Below, in pieces: positions 1 through 6,367 of a stretch of 14,997 bases of DNA. The translations under genes were made by a program, and so were the position numbers. Position 1 is the first letter of the stretch. Each line of letters begins with the position of its first letter. Below the pieces are notes generated by a model that saw only the letters and a list, made by a program, of their open reading frames with translations, ran no database searches and was not told the origin of the DNA. Source of the DNA: Roseburia sp. CAG:303 (GTDB taxonomy: Bacteria; Bacillota; Clostridia; Lachnospirales; Lachnospiraceae); NCBI GenBank assembly GCA_000437755.1, contig FR900169.1, positions 1,039 through 16,035 on the forward strand, written 5' to 3'.

Positions 1-126
1 AACCAGAAGCCGCTCATCCTTCTGAACCGGAAGATCCTGCAGAAGCCTTGACAGTGTGCCTGCCCCCACCTTTGCACCACAGCCAGCACAGCTCGCAAGT
101 TTGGTTAATTTAATATCTTCACTCAA
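1..126 (-). CDS. selD: Selenide, water dikinase SelD (N-terminal part, cut by window edge)
   Basis: SelD makes selenophosphate from selenide and ATP, the activated Se donor for selenoproteins, seleno-tRNA or Se-dependent molybdenum hydroxylases. Only the first 42 codons are in the window. The reading frame opens LTKLASCAGCGAKVGAGTL, which matches the glycine-rich catalytic loop of SelD, with the catalytic nucleophile as Cys16 and the essential Lys as Lys19. The codon at the nucleophile position is TGT, so this copy uses Cys and not selenocysteine. The start is a TTG, chosen because AAAGGAG (134-140 on the complementary strand) lies 7 nt upstream and because it places the loop at the usual distance from the N-terminus. 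It is the last visible gene of the minus-strand operon, 23 nt after the DUF3343 gene. Family assignment is secure despite truncation. Confidence 0.9.
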   Translation of the reverse strand, partial: MSEDIKLTKLASCAGCGAKVGAGTLSRLLQDLPVQKDERLLV

Positions 127-149
127 AATAAAACTCCTTTCGCTAGAAA

Positions 150-431
150 TTATTTGGGGAAAATTAACTGGTATTCTTTTTGAGTCTTCCCATTTTTTTC
201 AACCTCATCCAGGGCAAAGATCTGTTCTATTTCATCCGTTACGGATGGATCTGATAAAACATTATCCGCAAGTCTGTCGGAACCAACGCAGGTTCCGCAG
301 GAAGAACTGAGATTCCGCGGAACCGGCATTAGTTTTGCCTTTATCTGGTATTCGTCGCATTTCTTTTTGTACCTCATTGCACCATAATGGGAAAAGAAGG
401 TAGTAATAAAATCATGTCCGTTGTCTGCCAT
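150..431 (-). CDS. DUF3343 putative Se/S carrier protein
   Basis: This 93-residue soluble protein carries the DUF3343 signature PRNLSSSCGTC at residues 38-48, with Cys45 and Cys48 as the likely reactive thiols. In the literature DUF3343 is linked to selenium metabolism and found beside, or fused to, TusA-like YedF domains; the proposed role of Se/S carriage is not biochemically settled. The ATG at 431 shares one base with the TAA of the upstream yedF (TAATG) and has a GGGGGA ribosome site just upstream, so the two are probably translationally coupled. It sits between yedF and selD, which fits a hand-off of reduced selenium towards SelD. The N-terminal FITTFFSHYGAMRYKK segment looks like the usual start of the fold. 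Function beyond the family name is inference. Confidence 0.85.
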   Translation of the reverse strand: MADNGHDFITTFFSHYGAMRYKKKCDEYQIKAKLMPVPRNLSSSCGTCVGSDRLADNVLSDPSVTDEIEQIFALDEVEKNGKTQKEYQLIFPK

Positions 432-643
432 TAGTTTCCCCCGTTTTTGCGGATGAAAAGATGGAAGTCTTCTCCTTCTTCTTTACATTCCGTATCATAG
501 CCGTTATGACTGGCATATCTGGTAAGATTTTCCACGGATACGCGGTTGTCAACAAGGATTTCATAGGAATCCTCTTTTGTGAACATTGCTTTTCTGAGCA
601 TCATTACAGGTTCCGGGCAGGAATAACCTCTTGCATCAATCAT
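431..643 (-). CDS. yedF: TusA-like selenium metabolism protein YedF (short, single-domain)
   Basis: A 70-residue SirA/TusA-fold protein. The N-terminus MIDARGYSCPEPVMMLRKA contains the family CPxP motif, whose Cys9 is the persulfide/perselenide-bearing residue in TusA. I chose the ATG at 643 because TAGGAGG lies 7 nt upstream and the protein then begins directly at the conserved D-RG--CP-P strand; an in-frame ATG 54 nt further up would lie inside yedE and lacks a good ribosome site. As I recall, the YedF described in selenium clusters is usually longer (around 200 residues), with a TusA domain followed by a second domain. Here only the TusA part is present, and a DUF3343 protein follows as a separate gene. 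It lies 11 nt after yedE and overlaps the next gene by one base. Confidence 0.9.
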   Translation of the reverse strand: MIDARGYSCPEPVMMLRKAMFTKEDSYEILVDNRVSVENLTRYASHNGYDTECKEEGEDFHLFIRKNGGN

Positions 644-654
644 AATAAAACCTC

Positions 655-1725
655 CTAAGCTTCTTTTTTTCCAAATGTATTTGCAGCAGCGATACAAAGC
701 AGTACGACAAGTCCGATGACCACGGCTGCTTTTCCCGCTGGTGTAGGACCGGCAGCAGAAGATGCCAGACCAAAGTTATGTGCAAATGCAGCACCGGTCA
801 GAAGTCCGAGCCATGTAACGGCAGAATCTGTATTTCCTTCTCCTGCAAGGATGAGCTGACGGAACGGGCATCCTCCTAAGAGGGAAGAACCGAGACCGGC
901 AAGCACCATGCCTAAGAAGTTCCATAATCCGTCCGTGTGTGCGATCGGCTGATTTGCAAATCCCGGATGGAAGAATCCGAGGACTATATTTCCGATGAGA
1001 GCTGCTACAAGGATGCATACAAATCCGATGATCAGACGGGAATCTTTAAAGAGAATCAGATCACGGATTCCGCCTGCCATGCAGAGTCTTGTTACCTGAC
1101 CGATGATTCCGGCAGCAATTCCGAATACAAGGGATAAGATGATCGGGGCATGCAAAGCACCCGGTCCGCCGCCTGCTTCCGTAAAGAGCAGAAGCACCGG
1201 AAAACCAACCAGAAGAATCAGGAATACAACCTGGAGCACTGGGAAGATAATACCTTCGGAAGAACTCTGACGATAAGTTCTCTTTAAGCTGTAGCCGCGT
1301 GTCAGGAAAAATACACCGCAGCCGATTCCGCAGGCGAAGCCTGCCAGTCCGAAGAGTGCATTGAAATCTCCGCCTGCCAGACGTAAAAGCATACGGAATG
1401 GACAGCCGAGAAACATCAGGCATCCGATCATGACGAAAAATCCCATGATAAAACGTGTGAAAGGAGAAGAACCGCCTTTTGCGGAAAATTCCTTACGTCC
1501 AATGGAAATAAGGAAAGCACCGAGTACAACACCGATGATTTCCGGACGAAGATACTCAACAGCAGCTGCACGGTGTAGTCCCAAAGCACCGGCACTGTCC
1601 CTGATAAAGCAGGCGATGCAGAAACCCATGTTGGCAGGATTGCCAAAGTAGGAAAGAGCCACGGCGATCATACCTAATAAAGCACCGCCGATGGCAATGG
1701 TAATTTGTTCTTTTTTTGTGTCCAT
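655..1725 (-). CDS. yedE: Selenium metabolism membrane protein YedE/FdhT
   Basis: A 356-residue polytopic inner-membrane protein of the YeeE/YedE family, thought to transport a sulfur or selenium species; its presence with selD, yedF and yqeB marks the selenium-associated subtype. The sequence is two related halves: GCPFR occurs at residues 107-111 and again at 285-289, and the Cys-containing segments CIACFIRD (36-43) and RLCMAGGIRD (213-222) correspond to each other. These paired Cys/Gly-rich segments line the transport path in characterised YeeE proteins. About ten hydrophobic segments are visible. The start at 1725 is preferred over one 19 codons upstream because GAGG lies 6 nt before it and the longer version would extend across the operator-like inverted repeat. 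First gene of the minus-strand operon. The precise substrate is unknown. Confidence 0.9.
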   Translation of the reverse strand: MDTKKEQITIAIGGALLGMIAVALSYFGNPANMGFCIACFIRDSAGALGLHRAAAVEYLRPEIIGVVLGAFLISIGRKEFSAKGGSSPFTRFIMGFFVMIGCLMFLGCPFRMLLRLAGGDFNALFGLAGFACGIGCGVFFLTRGYSLKRTYRQSSSEGIIFPVLQVVFLILLVGFPVLLLFTEAGGGPGALHAPIILSLVFGIAAGIIGQVTRLCMAGGIRDLILFKDSRLIIGFVCILVAALIGNIVLGFFHPGFANQPIAHTDGLWNFLGMVLAGLGSSLLGGCPFRQLILAGEGNTDSAVTWLGLLTGAAFAHNFGLASSAAGPTPAGKAAVVIGLVVLLCIAAANTFGKKEA

Positions 1726-1750
1726 AATAAACCTCATTTCATAATTTTTT

Positions 1751-1768
1751 TGAAGTATGCGTACTTCA
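1751..1768. promoter_or_regulatory. Inverted repeat TGAAGTA-N4-TACTTCA, candidate operator
   Basis: A perfect 7-bp inverted repeat with a 4-nt centre (TGCG on the plus strand). It lies 25 nt upstream of the yedE start and a few bases downstream of the predicted minus-strand transcription start, a place where a bound repressor would block transcription. It also contains T-N11-A spacing of the type LysR proteins use, and a LysR gene is the second gene of the divergent operon. On the minus strand it is followed by A residues and not T, so it is not a terminator. The regulator identity is inference. Confidence 0.45.
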
Positions 1769-1780
1769 GAAACCGTAATC

Positions 1781-1809
1781 ATTGTATCATATTTATTCCG
1801 GAAGATTTA
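1781..1809 (-). promoter_or_regulatory. Putative promoter for yedE-yedF-DUF3343-selD
   Basis: On the minus strand an extended -10 element TGATACAAT (TACAAT at 1786-1781, TG two bases ahead) sits in AT-rich DNA upstream of yedE. The hexamer 17 bp upstream (TAAATC) is a poor -35, so this would rely on the extended -10 or on an activator. The predicted start is near 1774, giving a leader of about 50 nt that contains the inverted repeat at 1751-1768. Confidence 0.45.
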
Positions 1810-1839
1810 TAATAATATAGAAAAAAGAAATAATATATA

Positions 1840-1868
1840 TTGAAAAAATCTATAAATAATAGTAAGAT
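1840..1868 (+). promoter_or_regulatory. Putative promoter for the plus-strand selenium/molybdenum operon
   Basis: TTGAAA (1840-1845) and TAAGAT (1863-1868) are separated by exactly 17 bp in AT-rich DNA, giving a sigma-A type promoter with a predicted start near 1875 and a leader of roughly 48 nt before the GTG at 1923. It faces away from the yedE promoter, so one regulator bound in the 1726-1922 gap could act on both. The next visible plus-strand promoter is at 11231, so this one may serve eleven genes. Confidence 0.6.
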
Positions 1869-1922
1869 ATACCATGTTAAATTCGTAATGAACCAGAACG
1901 CACAGCAACAGGAGCGGATAAA

Positions 1923-3095
1923 GTGAAAGAGAGCATTTATTTTGATCATGCAGCAACATCGTTTCCCAAGCCGGTACGGGTAATGGAGAAGATGTGTGAA
2001 TATATGAAGAATGTCGGCTGCAATGTCGGCAGGGGAGGATACGCAGGTGCATATTCGGCGGAGGAAACCGTGTATGAAACGAGGGAAAAGCTGAAAGAAC
2101 TTTTTCATGCAAAGAGCAGTAAGAATGTGGTGTTTACCCCGAATATCACAACCAGTCTTAATATGGTGCTGAAGGGACTGTTAAAGCCGGGGAACAGGGT
2201 GCTTGTCAGCTCCGTGGAACACAATGCGGTTATGCGGCCGCTGCACCAGTTGGAAAAGTCCGGGGTGATTGTGGAGAAAATTGCGGCAGACACAGAGGGA
2301 ACCATGGATATGGACGATTTTCTGCGGAAGGTGGAAACACAGCCGGATGCGGTTGTAATAAGCCATGCGTCCAATGTGTGCGGAACGATCCAGCCGATCG
2401 GACAGATCGGTGCAGAGTGCAGAAAAAGAAAGATCCCATTTGTTCTGGATACTGCTGCCACGGCGGGAAGCATGGAGATTGACATACAGAAGGATGGGAT
2501 AGATATTCTGTGTTTTACTGGGCACAAGGGATTGATGGGACCGCAAGGGACGGGCGGTTTTATTCTGGAAGAGGATATGGCGGAAAGAATCGATCCTGTG
2601 ATAAGCGGGGGAACGGGAAGTATCTCACATACTCTTGATATGCCGGACTTTCTGCCGGACCGCTTTGAGGCAGGGACACTGAACCTGCCGGGAATCTATG
2701 GGCTTTCTGCAGCACTTGATTATCTCAGGCAGGAAGGAATGGAACGGATCGGCGGATGGGAACTGGATTTGACGGAGCAATTTCTGGAAAGCATAAAAAA
2801 CAGTGCAATATTAAGAGAAAATATGGAAATAATAGGAAGAAAGGACAGAAATAACCGGACTTCCACCGTATCATTGTATACAGAAAAAATGGATATGGCA
2901 CAGATTGCATTTCTGCTGGATGACCGGTATGGCATAGCAGTCCGGCCGGGACTTCACTGTGCACCGCTGGCACATCGGTCACTGGGAACTTATCCGGCGG
3001 GAACACTCCGGTTTTCTTTCGGTTATTACAACCGTGCGGAAGAAATAGAACTGGCGGTCCGGGCAATGGAGGAAATCATAACAAATGGAATTTAG
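1923..3095 (+). CDS. Cysteine desulfurase-like class V aminotransferase (EF2568/TIGR01977 type)
   Basis: A PLP-dependent 390-residue enzyme expected to release S or Se from (seleno)cysteine as an enzyme-bound persulfide. Visible landmarks are YFDHAATSFPKP (6-17), the PLP-stacking His100 in SVEHNA, the Schiff-base Lys202 in FTGHKGLMGPQGTG (198-211), and the reactive Cys346 in RPGLHCAPLAH. This subfamily is known from selenium-dependent molybdenum hydroxylase clusters. One oddity: the usual D-A-A-Q-T-A-G stretch reads DTAATAG (176-182), so the Gln that contacts the PLP phenol oxygen in NifS/IscS enzymes is Ala179. The start is GTG, supported by AGGAG (1910-1914) 8 nt upstream. It is first in its operon and overlaps the LysR gene by 11 nt. 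Whether cysteine or selenocysteine is the natural substrate cannot be read from sequence. Confidence 0.88.
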   Translation: MKESIYFDHAATSFPKPVRVMEKMCEYMKNVGCNVGRGGYAGAYSAEETVYETREKLKELFHAKSSKNVVFTPNITTSLNMVLKGLLKPGNRVLVSSVEHNAVMRPLHQLEKSGVIVEKIAADTEGTMDMDDFLRKVETQPDAVVISHASNVCGTIQPIGQIGAECRKRKIPFVLDTAATAGSMEIDIQKDGIDILCFTGHKGLMGPQGTGGFILEEDMAERIDPVISGGTGSISHTLDMPDFLPDRFEAGTLNLPGIYGLSAALDYLRQEGMERIGGWELDLTEQFLESIKNSAILRENMEIIGRKDRNNRTSTVSLYTEKMDMAQIAFLLDDRYGIAVRPGLHCAPLAHRSLGTYPAGTLRFSFGYYNRAEEIELAVRAMEEIITNGI

Positions 3096-3999
3096 ACAGC
3101 TGGAAGCATTTGCGGCAATAGCAAAATATAAGAGTTTTTCTAAGGCTGCAAATGCACTTTATCTTACACAGCCGACAATTAGTGCACATCTGGGCAGCCT
3201 TGAGCGGGAACTGCAGAAGAAGCTGGTGTCAAGAACAACAAAAACCATACAGCTTACACAGGACGGAGAAAAATTTTTAAAATATGTAAATCGTATTCTG
3301 GAATTAAAAGAGGCGGCGGTACAGGAACTGGCAGGAGAGGAAAAAGAGATTATTTCGCTGGGAGCATCAACGATTCCGTCCGGATATCTTCTTCCGGGAC
3401 TGCTGTCGGAGTTCCGCAGGCAGCATCCGGGCGTTTTCTTTCAGATTCGTCAGGGGGACAGCTGTGAAATCGAAGAAAAAGTAACAGATGGGACGGTTGA
3501 ACTGGGACTGGTTGGCAGCTCCTGCGATTTGCCGGAATGTATCTGTACAAAATTTTGTTCGGATTCCATGGTCATTGCCATGCCATGTACTTCTTATTAT
3601 ATGAATCTGAAAAGACAGGCGGAGCAGACAGGCGATATCCGGATGTTTTTTTCCGAACCGTTTATCATGCGTGAAATCGGCTCCGGAACAAGAAAAGCGG
3701 CGGGAGAATTTTTGGAAAAAATGGGAATCCGGGAGGAAAATCTGAATGTTGCGGCAAGAATCAATGATATCGAATCAATAAAGCGGATGATTGCAATGGG
3801 CATGGGGATTTCCATGATGTCCGGATATGCAGTGGAAGATATGGTAAACAGCGGACAGCTGATTACTTATCCTCTGGACACACAGATACACAGAAAGTTT
3901 TATCTGCTGTACCGGAAAAAGAGGGAAAAAAAACCGGTGGTGGACAGCTTTATCCGTTTTGTAATGGATTTTTATAAGGATGCAGGAAATGAAAGATAA
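3085..3999 (+). CDS. LysR-family regulator, selenium-metabolism associated
   Basis: A 304-residue LysR-type transcription factor. The winged helix-turn-helix is at about residues 3-60 (FSKAANALYLTQPTISAHLGSLERELQKKL is split across 18-47), and the effector-binding domain begins around residue 88 at IISLGASTIPSGYLLPGLL, the usual first strand of the periplasmic-binding-protein-like fold. The gene overlaps the end of the desulfurase gene by 11 nt and is itself overlapped by moaA by 11 nt, so it is made as part of the same message, which implies autoregulation. A GAGGA ribosome site lies inside the desulfurase coding end. A LysR subfamily tied to selenium metabolism is known; the effector is not established. 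A likely target is the divergent gap 1726-1922. Confidence 0.88.
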   Translation: MEFRQLEAFAAIAKYKSFSKAANALYLTQPTISAHLGSLERELQKKLVSRTTKTIQLTQDGEKFLKYVNRILELKEAAVQELAGEEKEIISLGASTIPSGYLLPGLLSEFRRQHPGVFFQIRQGDSCEIEEKVTDGTVELGLVGSSCDLPECICTKFCSDSMVIAMPCTSYYMNLKRQAEQTGDIRMFFSEPFIMREIGSGTRKAAGEFLEKMGIREENLNVAARINDIESIKRMIAMGMGISMMSGYAVEDMVNSGQLITYPLDTQIHRKFYLLYRKKREKKPVVDSFIRFVMDFYKDAGNER

Positions 4000-4939
4000 T
4001 TTTGGAAGAGAAATAGATTATATGCGTATTTCGCTGACACAGGACTGTAATCTGCACTGTGCTTACTGCAGGCCGGTACAGGAAAAGAACAGCGGAAGAT
4101 TTCTGGATGCCGGGGATGTGGAAAAAATCAGCAGGACTGCCGTTACACTGGGAATCACGAGGTTTCGCATTACCGGAGGAGAACCGCTTCTGCATCCGGA
4201 GTGTGGAAAGATTCTGAAAGGTCTGAAAGCATTGCCACAGACAGAATATGTTGGAATTACAACAAATGGAATTCTGCTGAAACAAAGGCTTGGAGAAATC
4301 TGCGAAGCCGGGACGGACAGTGTAAATATCAGCCTGGATACCATGAACCGGGAGAAATATCAAAGAATTACCAGAAAGGACTGTCTGGATACGGTTATTT
4401 CCGGGATAGATAAAGCATACCATGCAGGATTGCAGGTCAAGGTAAACTGTGTTCCGGGCAGTGATTTTACAATGGAAGATTTAAGCGGATTTTTAGATTT
4501 GATCCGGGAACATAAAATGGCAGTACGTTTTATTGAATATATGCCAATGGCAGGGCAGGATTACCGTGGATTACCCATTTCGGAAATAAAGCAGATGTTA
4601 GAAAAAAGAAAGATATCTCTGCAGAAAACAGAGGAACAGATGGGAAGCGGGCCTGCCGTTTATTATAAGGCAGCCGGATATCGGGGCAGGATAGGATTTA
4701 TCGAACCTCTTCATGGAAAATTCTGCAGGTATTGCAACCGGATCCGGGTTACGGGCGATGCCGGACTGCAGACCTGTCTGTTTTACGGAGAGCAGATAGA
4801 TTTAAAAGCGGCACTGAATCAGGAAAAATGGGAAGAGGCATTGCGGCAGACGATCAGGGAAGCCGTGTGGAATAAGCAGGCAGAACACCATTTTGAAAAG
4901 GAAGCAGGCTGCTGTGAAATGAACAGGATAGGAGGTTAA
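3989..4939 (+). CDS. moaA: GTP 3',8-cyclase MoaA
   Basis: A radical-SAM enzyme (316 residues) that starts molybdopterin synthesis by converting GTP to 3',8-cyclo-GTP. The N-terminal [4Fe-4S]/SAM motif is C20-x3-C24-x2-C27 (CNLHCAYC), followed by GGEP (63-66). The C-terminal cluster ligands are C246-x2-C249-x13-C263 within FCRYCNRIRVTGDAGLQTC, and the protein ends in the GG tail that MoaA needs for activity. I prefer the ATG at 3989 over the in-frame ATG at 3980 because AAGGA (3976-3980) is 8 nt upstream of the former and overlaps the latter; this also gives the same 11-nt overlap as the preceding gene pair. moaC follows after 2 nt. Confidence 0.96.
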   Translation: MKDNFGREIDYMRISLTQDCNLHCAYCRPVQEKNSGRFLDAGDVEKISRTAVTLGITRFRITGGEPLLHPECGKILKGLKALPQTEYVGITTNGILLKQRLGEICEAGTDSVNISLDTMNREKYQRITRKDCLDTVISGIDKAYHAGLQVKVNCVPGSDFTMEDLSGFLDLIREHKMAVRFIEYMPMAGQDYRGLPISEIKQMLEKRKISLQKTEEQMGSGPAVYYKAAGYRGRIGFIEPLHGKFCRYCNRIRVTGDAGLQTCLFYGEQIDLKAALNQEKWEEALRQTIREAVWNKQAEHHFEKEAGCCEMNRIGG

Positions 4940-4941
4940 CC

Positions 4942-5427
4942 ATGGAGTTTTCACATTTTGATAAACAGGGTAATGCCGTCATGGTGGATGTGACGGCAAA
5001 GGACGATACACAGAGAACGGCGAGAGCAACCGGGACGATTGTCGTAAGCCAGGAAGTATATGAAAAGGTAAAAGAAGGAAGCATGGCAAAGGGAGATGTC
5101 CTGAATGTGGCGAGAACCGCAGGAATTATGGCGGCGAAGAACACGTTCCAGTTAATACCGATGTGCCATCTGCTGATGCTGACCGGCTGCGGCATTGAAT
5201 TTACCATGCAGGAAGAGAAACAGAGGTACAGCATATCCGGAATCTGTACGGTGCGGACCACCGGAAAGACAGGAGTCGAGATGGAGGCACTGACCGGAAT
5301 TATGACAGCATTGCTTACCATTTATGATATGTGTAAAGCTGTAGATAAATCCATGAAAATTGAAAATGTTCATTTAATAGAGAAAACTGGTGGAAAGAGT
5401 GGTGAATATCATTGGAAGGAATCATAA
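4942..5427 (+). CDS. moaC: Cyclic pyranopterin monophosphate synthase MoaC
   Basis: MoaC (161 residues) turns the MoaA product into cyclic pyranopterin monophosphate. All family blocks are present: MVDVTAKDDTQRTARATG (14-31), KGDVLNVARTAGIMAAKNT (50-68), PMCH (73-76), GVEMEALTG (111-119) and the active-site segment IYDMCKAVDK with Asp129 and Lys132, ending EKTGGKSGEY. AGGAGG at about 4930-4935 lies just before the ATG and overlaps the end of moaA. The 3' end overlaps the MOSC gene by 16 nt. Confidence 0.97.
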   Translation: MEFSHFDKQGNAVMVDVTAKDDTQRTARATGTIVVSQEVYEKVKEGSMAKGDVLNVARTAGIMAAKNTFQLIPMCHLLMLTGCGIEFTMQEEKQRYSISGICTVRTTGKTGVEMEALTGIMTALLTIYDMCKAVDKSMKIENVHLIEKTGGKSGEYHWKES

Positions 5428-5882
5428 GGGCAATCTGTACCAGCGAAAAGCGGGGGACGGAAAAGAAACAGACGGAAATGGCAGAATTTGTAAAAAATTA
5501 TGGAATCTCAGGTGATGCACATGCTGGGAACTGGCACAGACAGGTAAGCCTGCTGTCCTATGAGAAAACGGAAGAATTTAACCGGAAAGGGGCAGATGTA
5601 AAAGCCGGGGACTTCGGGGAAAATCTTCTGGTAGAAGGGATTGATTTCCGGAAGCTTCCAGTCGGAACGATTTTAAAATCCGGAGAGGTCTGCTTAAAGA
5701 TTACCCAGATTGGAAAGGAGTGCCATAACCACTGTAGAATCTATCAGCGCATGGGAGAATGTATCATGCCGGAACAGGGCGTGTTTGCAGAAGTAATACA
5801 GGGCGGAATGGTTCATGTGGGAGATGGAATGACAGTACAGCTTCCGGGGACGGACCGGGCATTGACGGCGGCGGGGCATTGA
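5412..5882 (+). CDS. MOSC domain protein
   Basis: A 156-residue stand-alone MOSC domain, a fold that handles molybdenum cofactor and sulfur and is found in Moco sulfurase and the YiiM/MARC proteins. Visible motifs are GISGDAHAGNWHRQVSLLS (31-49), AGDFGENLL (65-73) and the sulfur-site region IGKECHNHC (100-108) with the conserved Cys104. The likely start is TTG at 5412, which lies inside moaC; a GGTGA-like site precedes it, and no ATG is positioned to give the normal N-terminus MEGIIRAICTS. The last seven codons and the stop are created by a 17-bp tandem duplication (5861-5894); without it this frame would run straight into mogA. MOSC genes of this type recur in Se-dependent Mo hydroxylase clusters, where a role in Se or S transfer to the cofactor is suspected but unproven. 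Confidence 0.88.
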   Translation: MEGIIRAICTSEKRGTEKKQTEMAEFVKNYGISGDAHAGNWHRQVSLLSYEKTEEFNRKGADVKAGDFGENLLVEGIDFRKLPVGTILKSGEVCLKITQIGKECHNHCRIYQRMGECIMPEQGVFAEVIQGGMVHVGDGMTVQLPGTDRALTAAGH

Positions 5883-5894
5883 CGGCGGCGGTGC
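5861..5894 (+). repeat. 17-bp tandem direct repeat at the MOSC/mogA junction
   Basis: The unit ATTGACGGCGGCGGGGC (5861-5877) is repeated head to tail as ATTGACGGCGGCGGTGC (5878-5894), identical at 16 of 17 bases. The second copy supplies both the MOSC stop (TGA at 5880-5882) and the mogA start (TTG at 5879). Because 17 is not a multiple of three, the duplication shifts frame: removing one unit joins MOSC codon for Ala150 to Leu-Thr-Ala-Ala-Val and continues in the mogA frame, giving a predicted 312-residue MOSC-MogA fusion. Confidence 0.9.
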
Positions 5895-6367
5895 TGACAT
5901 TAAGCGATAAGGCATCACGGGGAGAACGGGTGGATGAAAGCGGCCCTGCGGCAGTGAAAATATTAAAGGATTACGGCTATGATATCATCGAAACACTGAT
6001 TCTTCCCGATGAACAGGATCAGATAGAACGGGAGCTTATCCGGTTAAGCGATGACAGACAGGCGGATTTGATTATCACGACAGGCGGAACCGGATTTGCA
6101 AAGAGAGATCGCACTCCGGAAGCAACACTTGCGGTCGCAGAGCGGATAGCACCTGGGATTGCCGAGGCAATGCGCATGGAATCCATGAAGATTACCGGAC
6201 GGGCGATGTTATCAAGGGCAGTGAGTGTGATTCGCGGGAATACACTCATTGTAAATCTGCCCGGCAGTGTTAAGGCAGTAGAGGAAAATCTTGGATTTGT
6301 GATTCCACAGCTGGAGCATGGCATCCGGATTTTAAACGGAACGGCAAAGGAGTGTGGAAGAAGATGA
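5879..6367 (+). CDS. mogA: Molybdopterin adenylyltransferase MogA/MoaB family
   Basis: A 162-residue MogA/MoaB-type protein that adenylylates molybdopterin before metal insertion. It shows LTLSDKASRGERVDESGP (7-23), the nucleotide/pterin loop ITTGGTGFAKRDRTPEAT (66-83) and NLPGS (126-130), which are diagnostic of the fold. The start is taken as TTG at 5879 because it overlaps the MOSC stop in a TTGA arrangement typical of coupled genes, has GGCGGGG just ahead, and gives the normal family length; a longer version from ATG 5759 would add 40 residues of unrelated sequence read out of frame from the MOSC gene. The gene ends in ATGA shared with modB. The unusual start reflects the 17-bp duplication. 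MogA versus MoaB naming within the family is uncertain. Confidence 0.9.
   Translation: MTAAVLTLSDKASRGERVDESGPAAVKILKDYGYDIIETLILPDEQDQIERELIRLSDDRQADLIITTGGTGFAKRDRTPEATLAVAERIAPGIAEAMRMESMKITGRAMLSRAVSVIRGNTLIVNLPGSVKAVEENLGFVIPQLEHGIRILNGTAKECGRR

Noticed and set aside
61..90. A selenocysteine (TGA) codon in the SelD active site
   Set aside because: The codon at the nucleophile position is TGT, and the frame has no internal TGA in the visible part.
1751..1768. The palindrome as an intrinsic terminator
   Set aside because: On the minus strand it is followed by A residues and on the plus strand the T-run precedes it, so neither strand has stem followed by U-tract.
6352..6363. GTG at 6352 as the modB start
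   Set aside because: It overlaps the AAAGGAG ribosome site; the ATG at 6364 forms an ATGA overlap with the mogA stop and gives the normal N-terminus.
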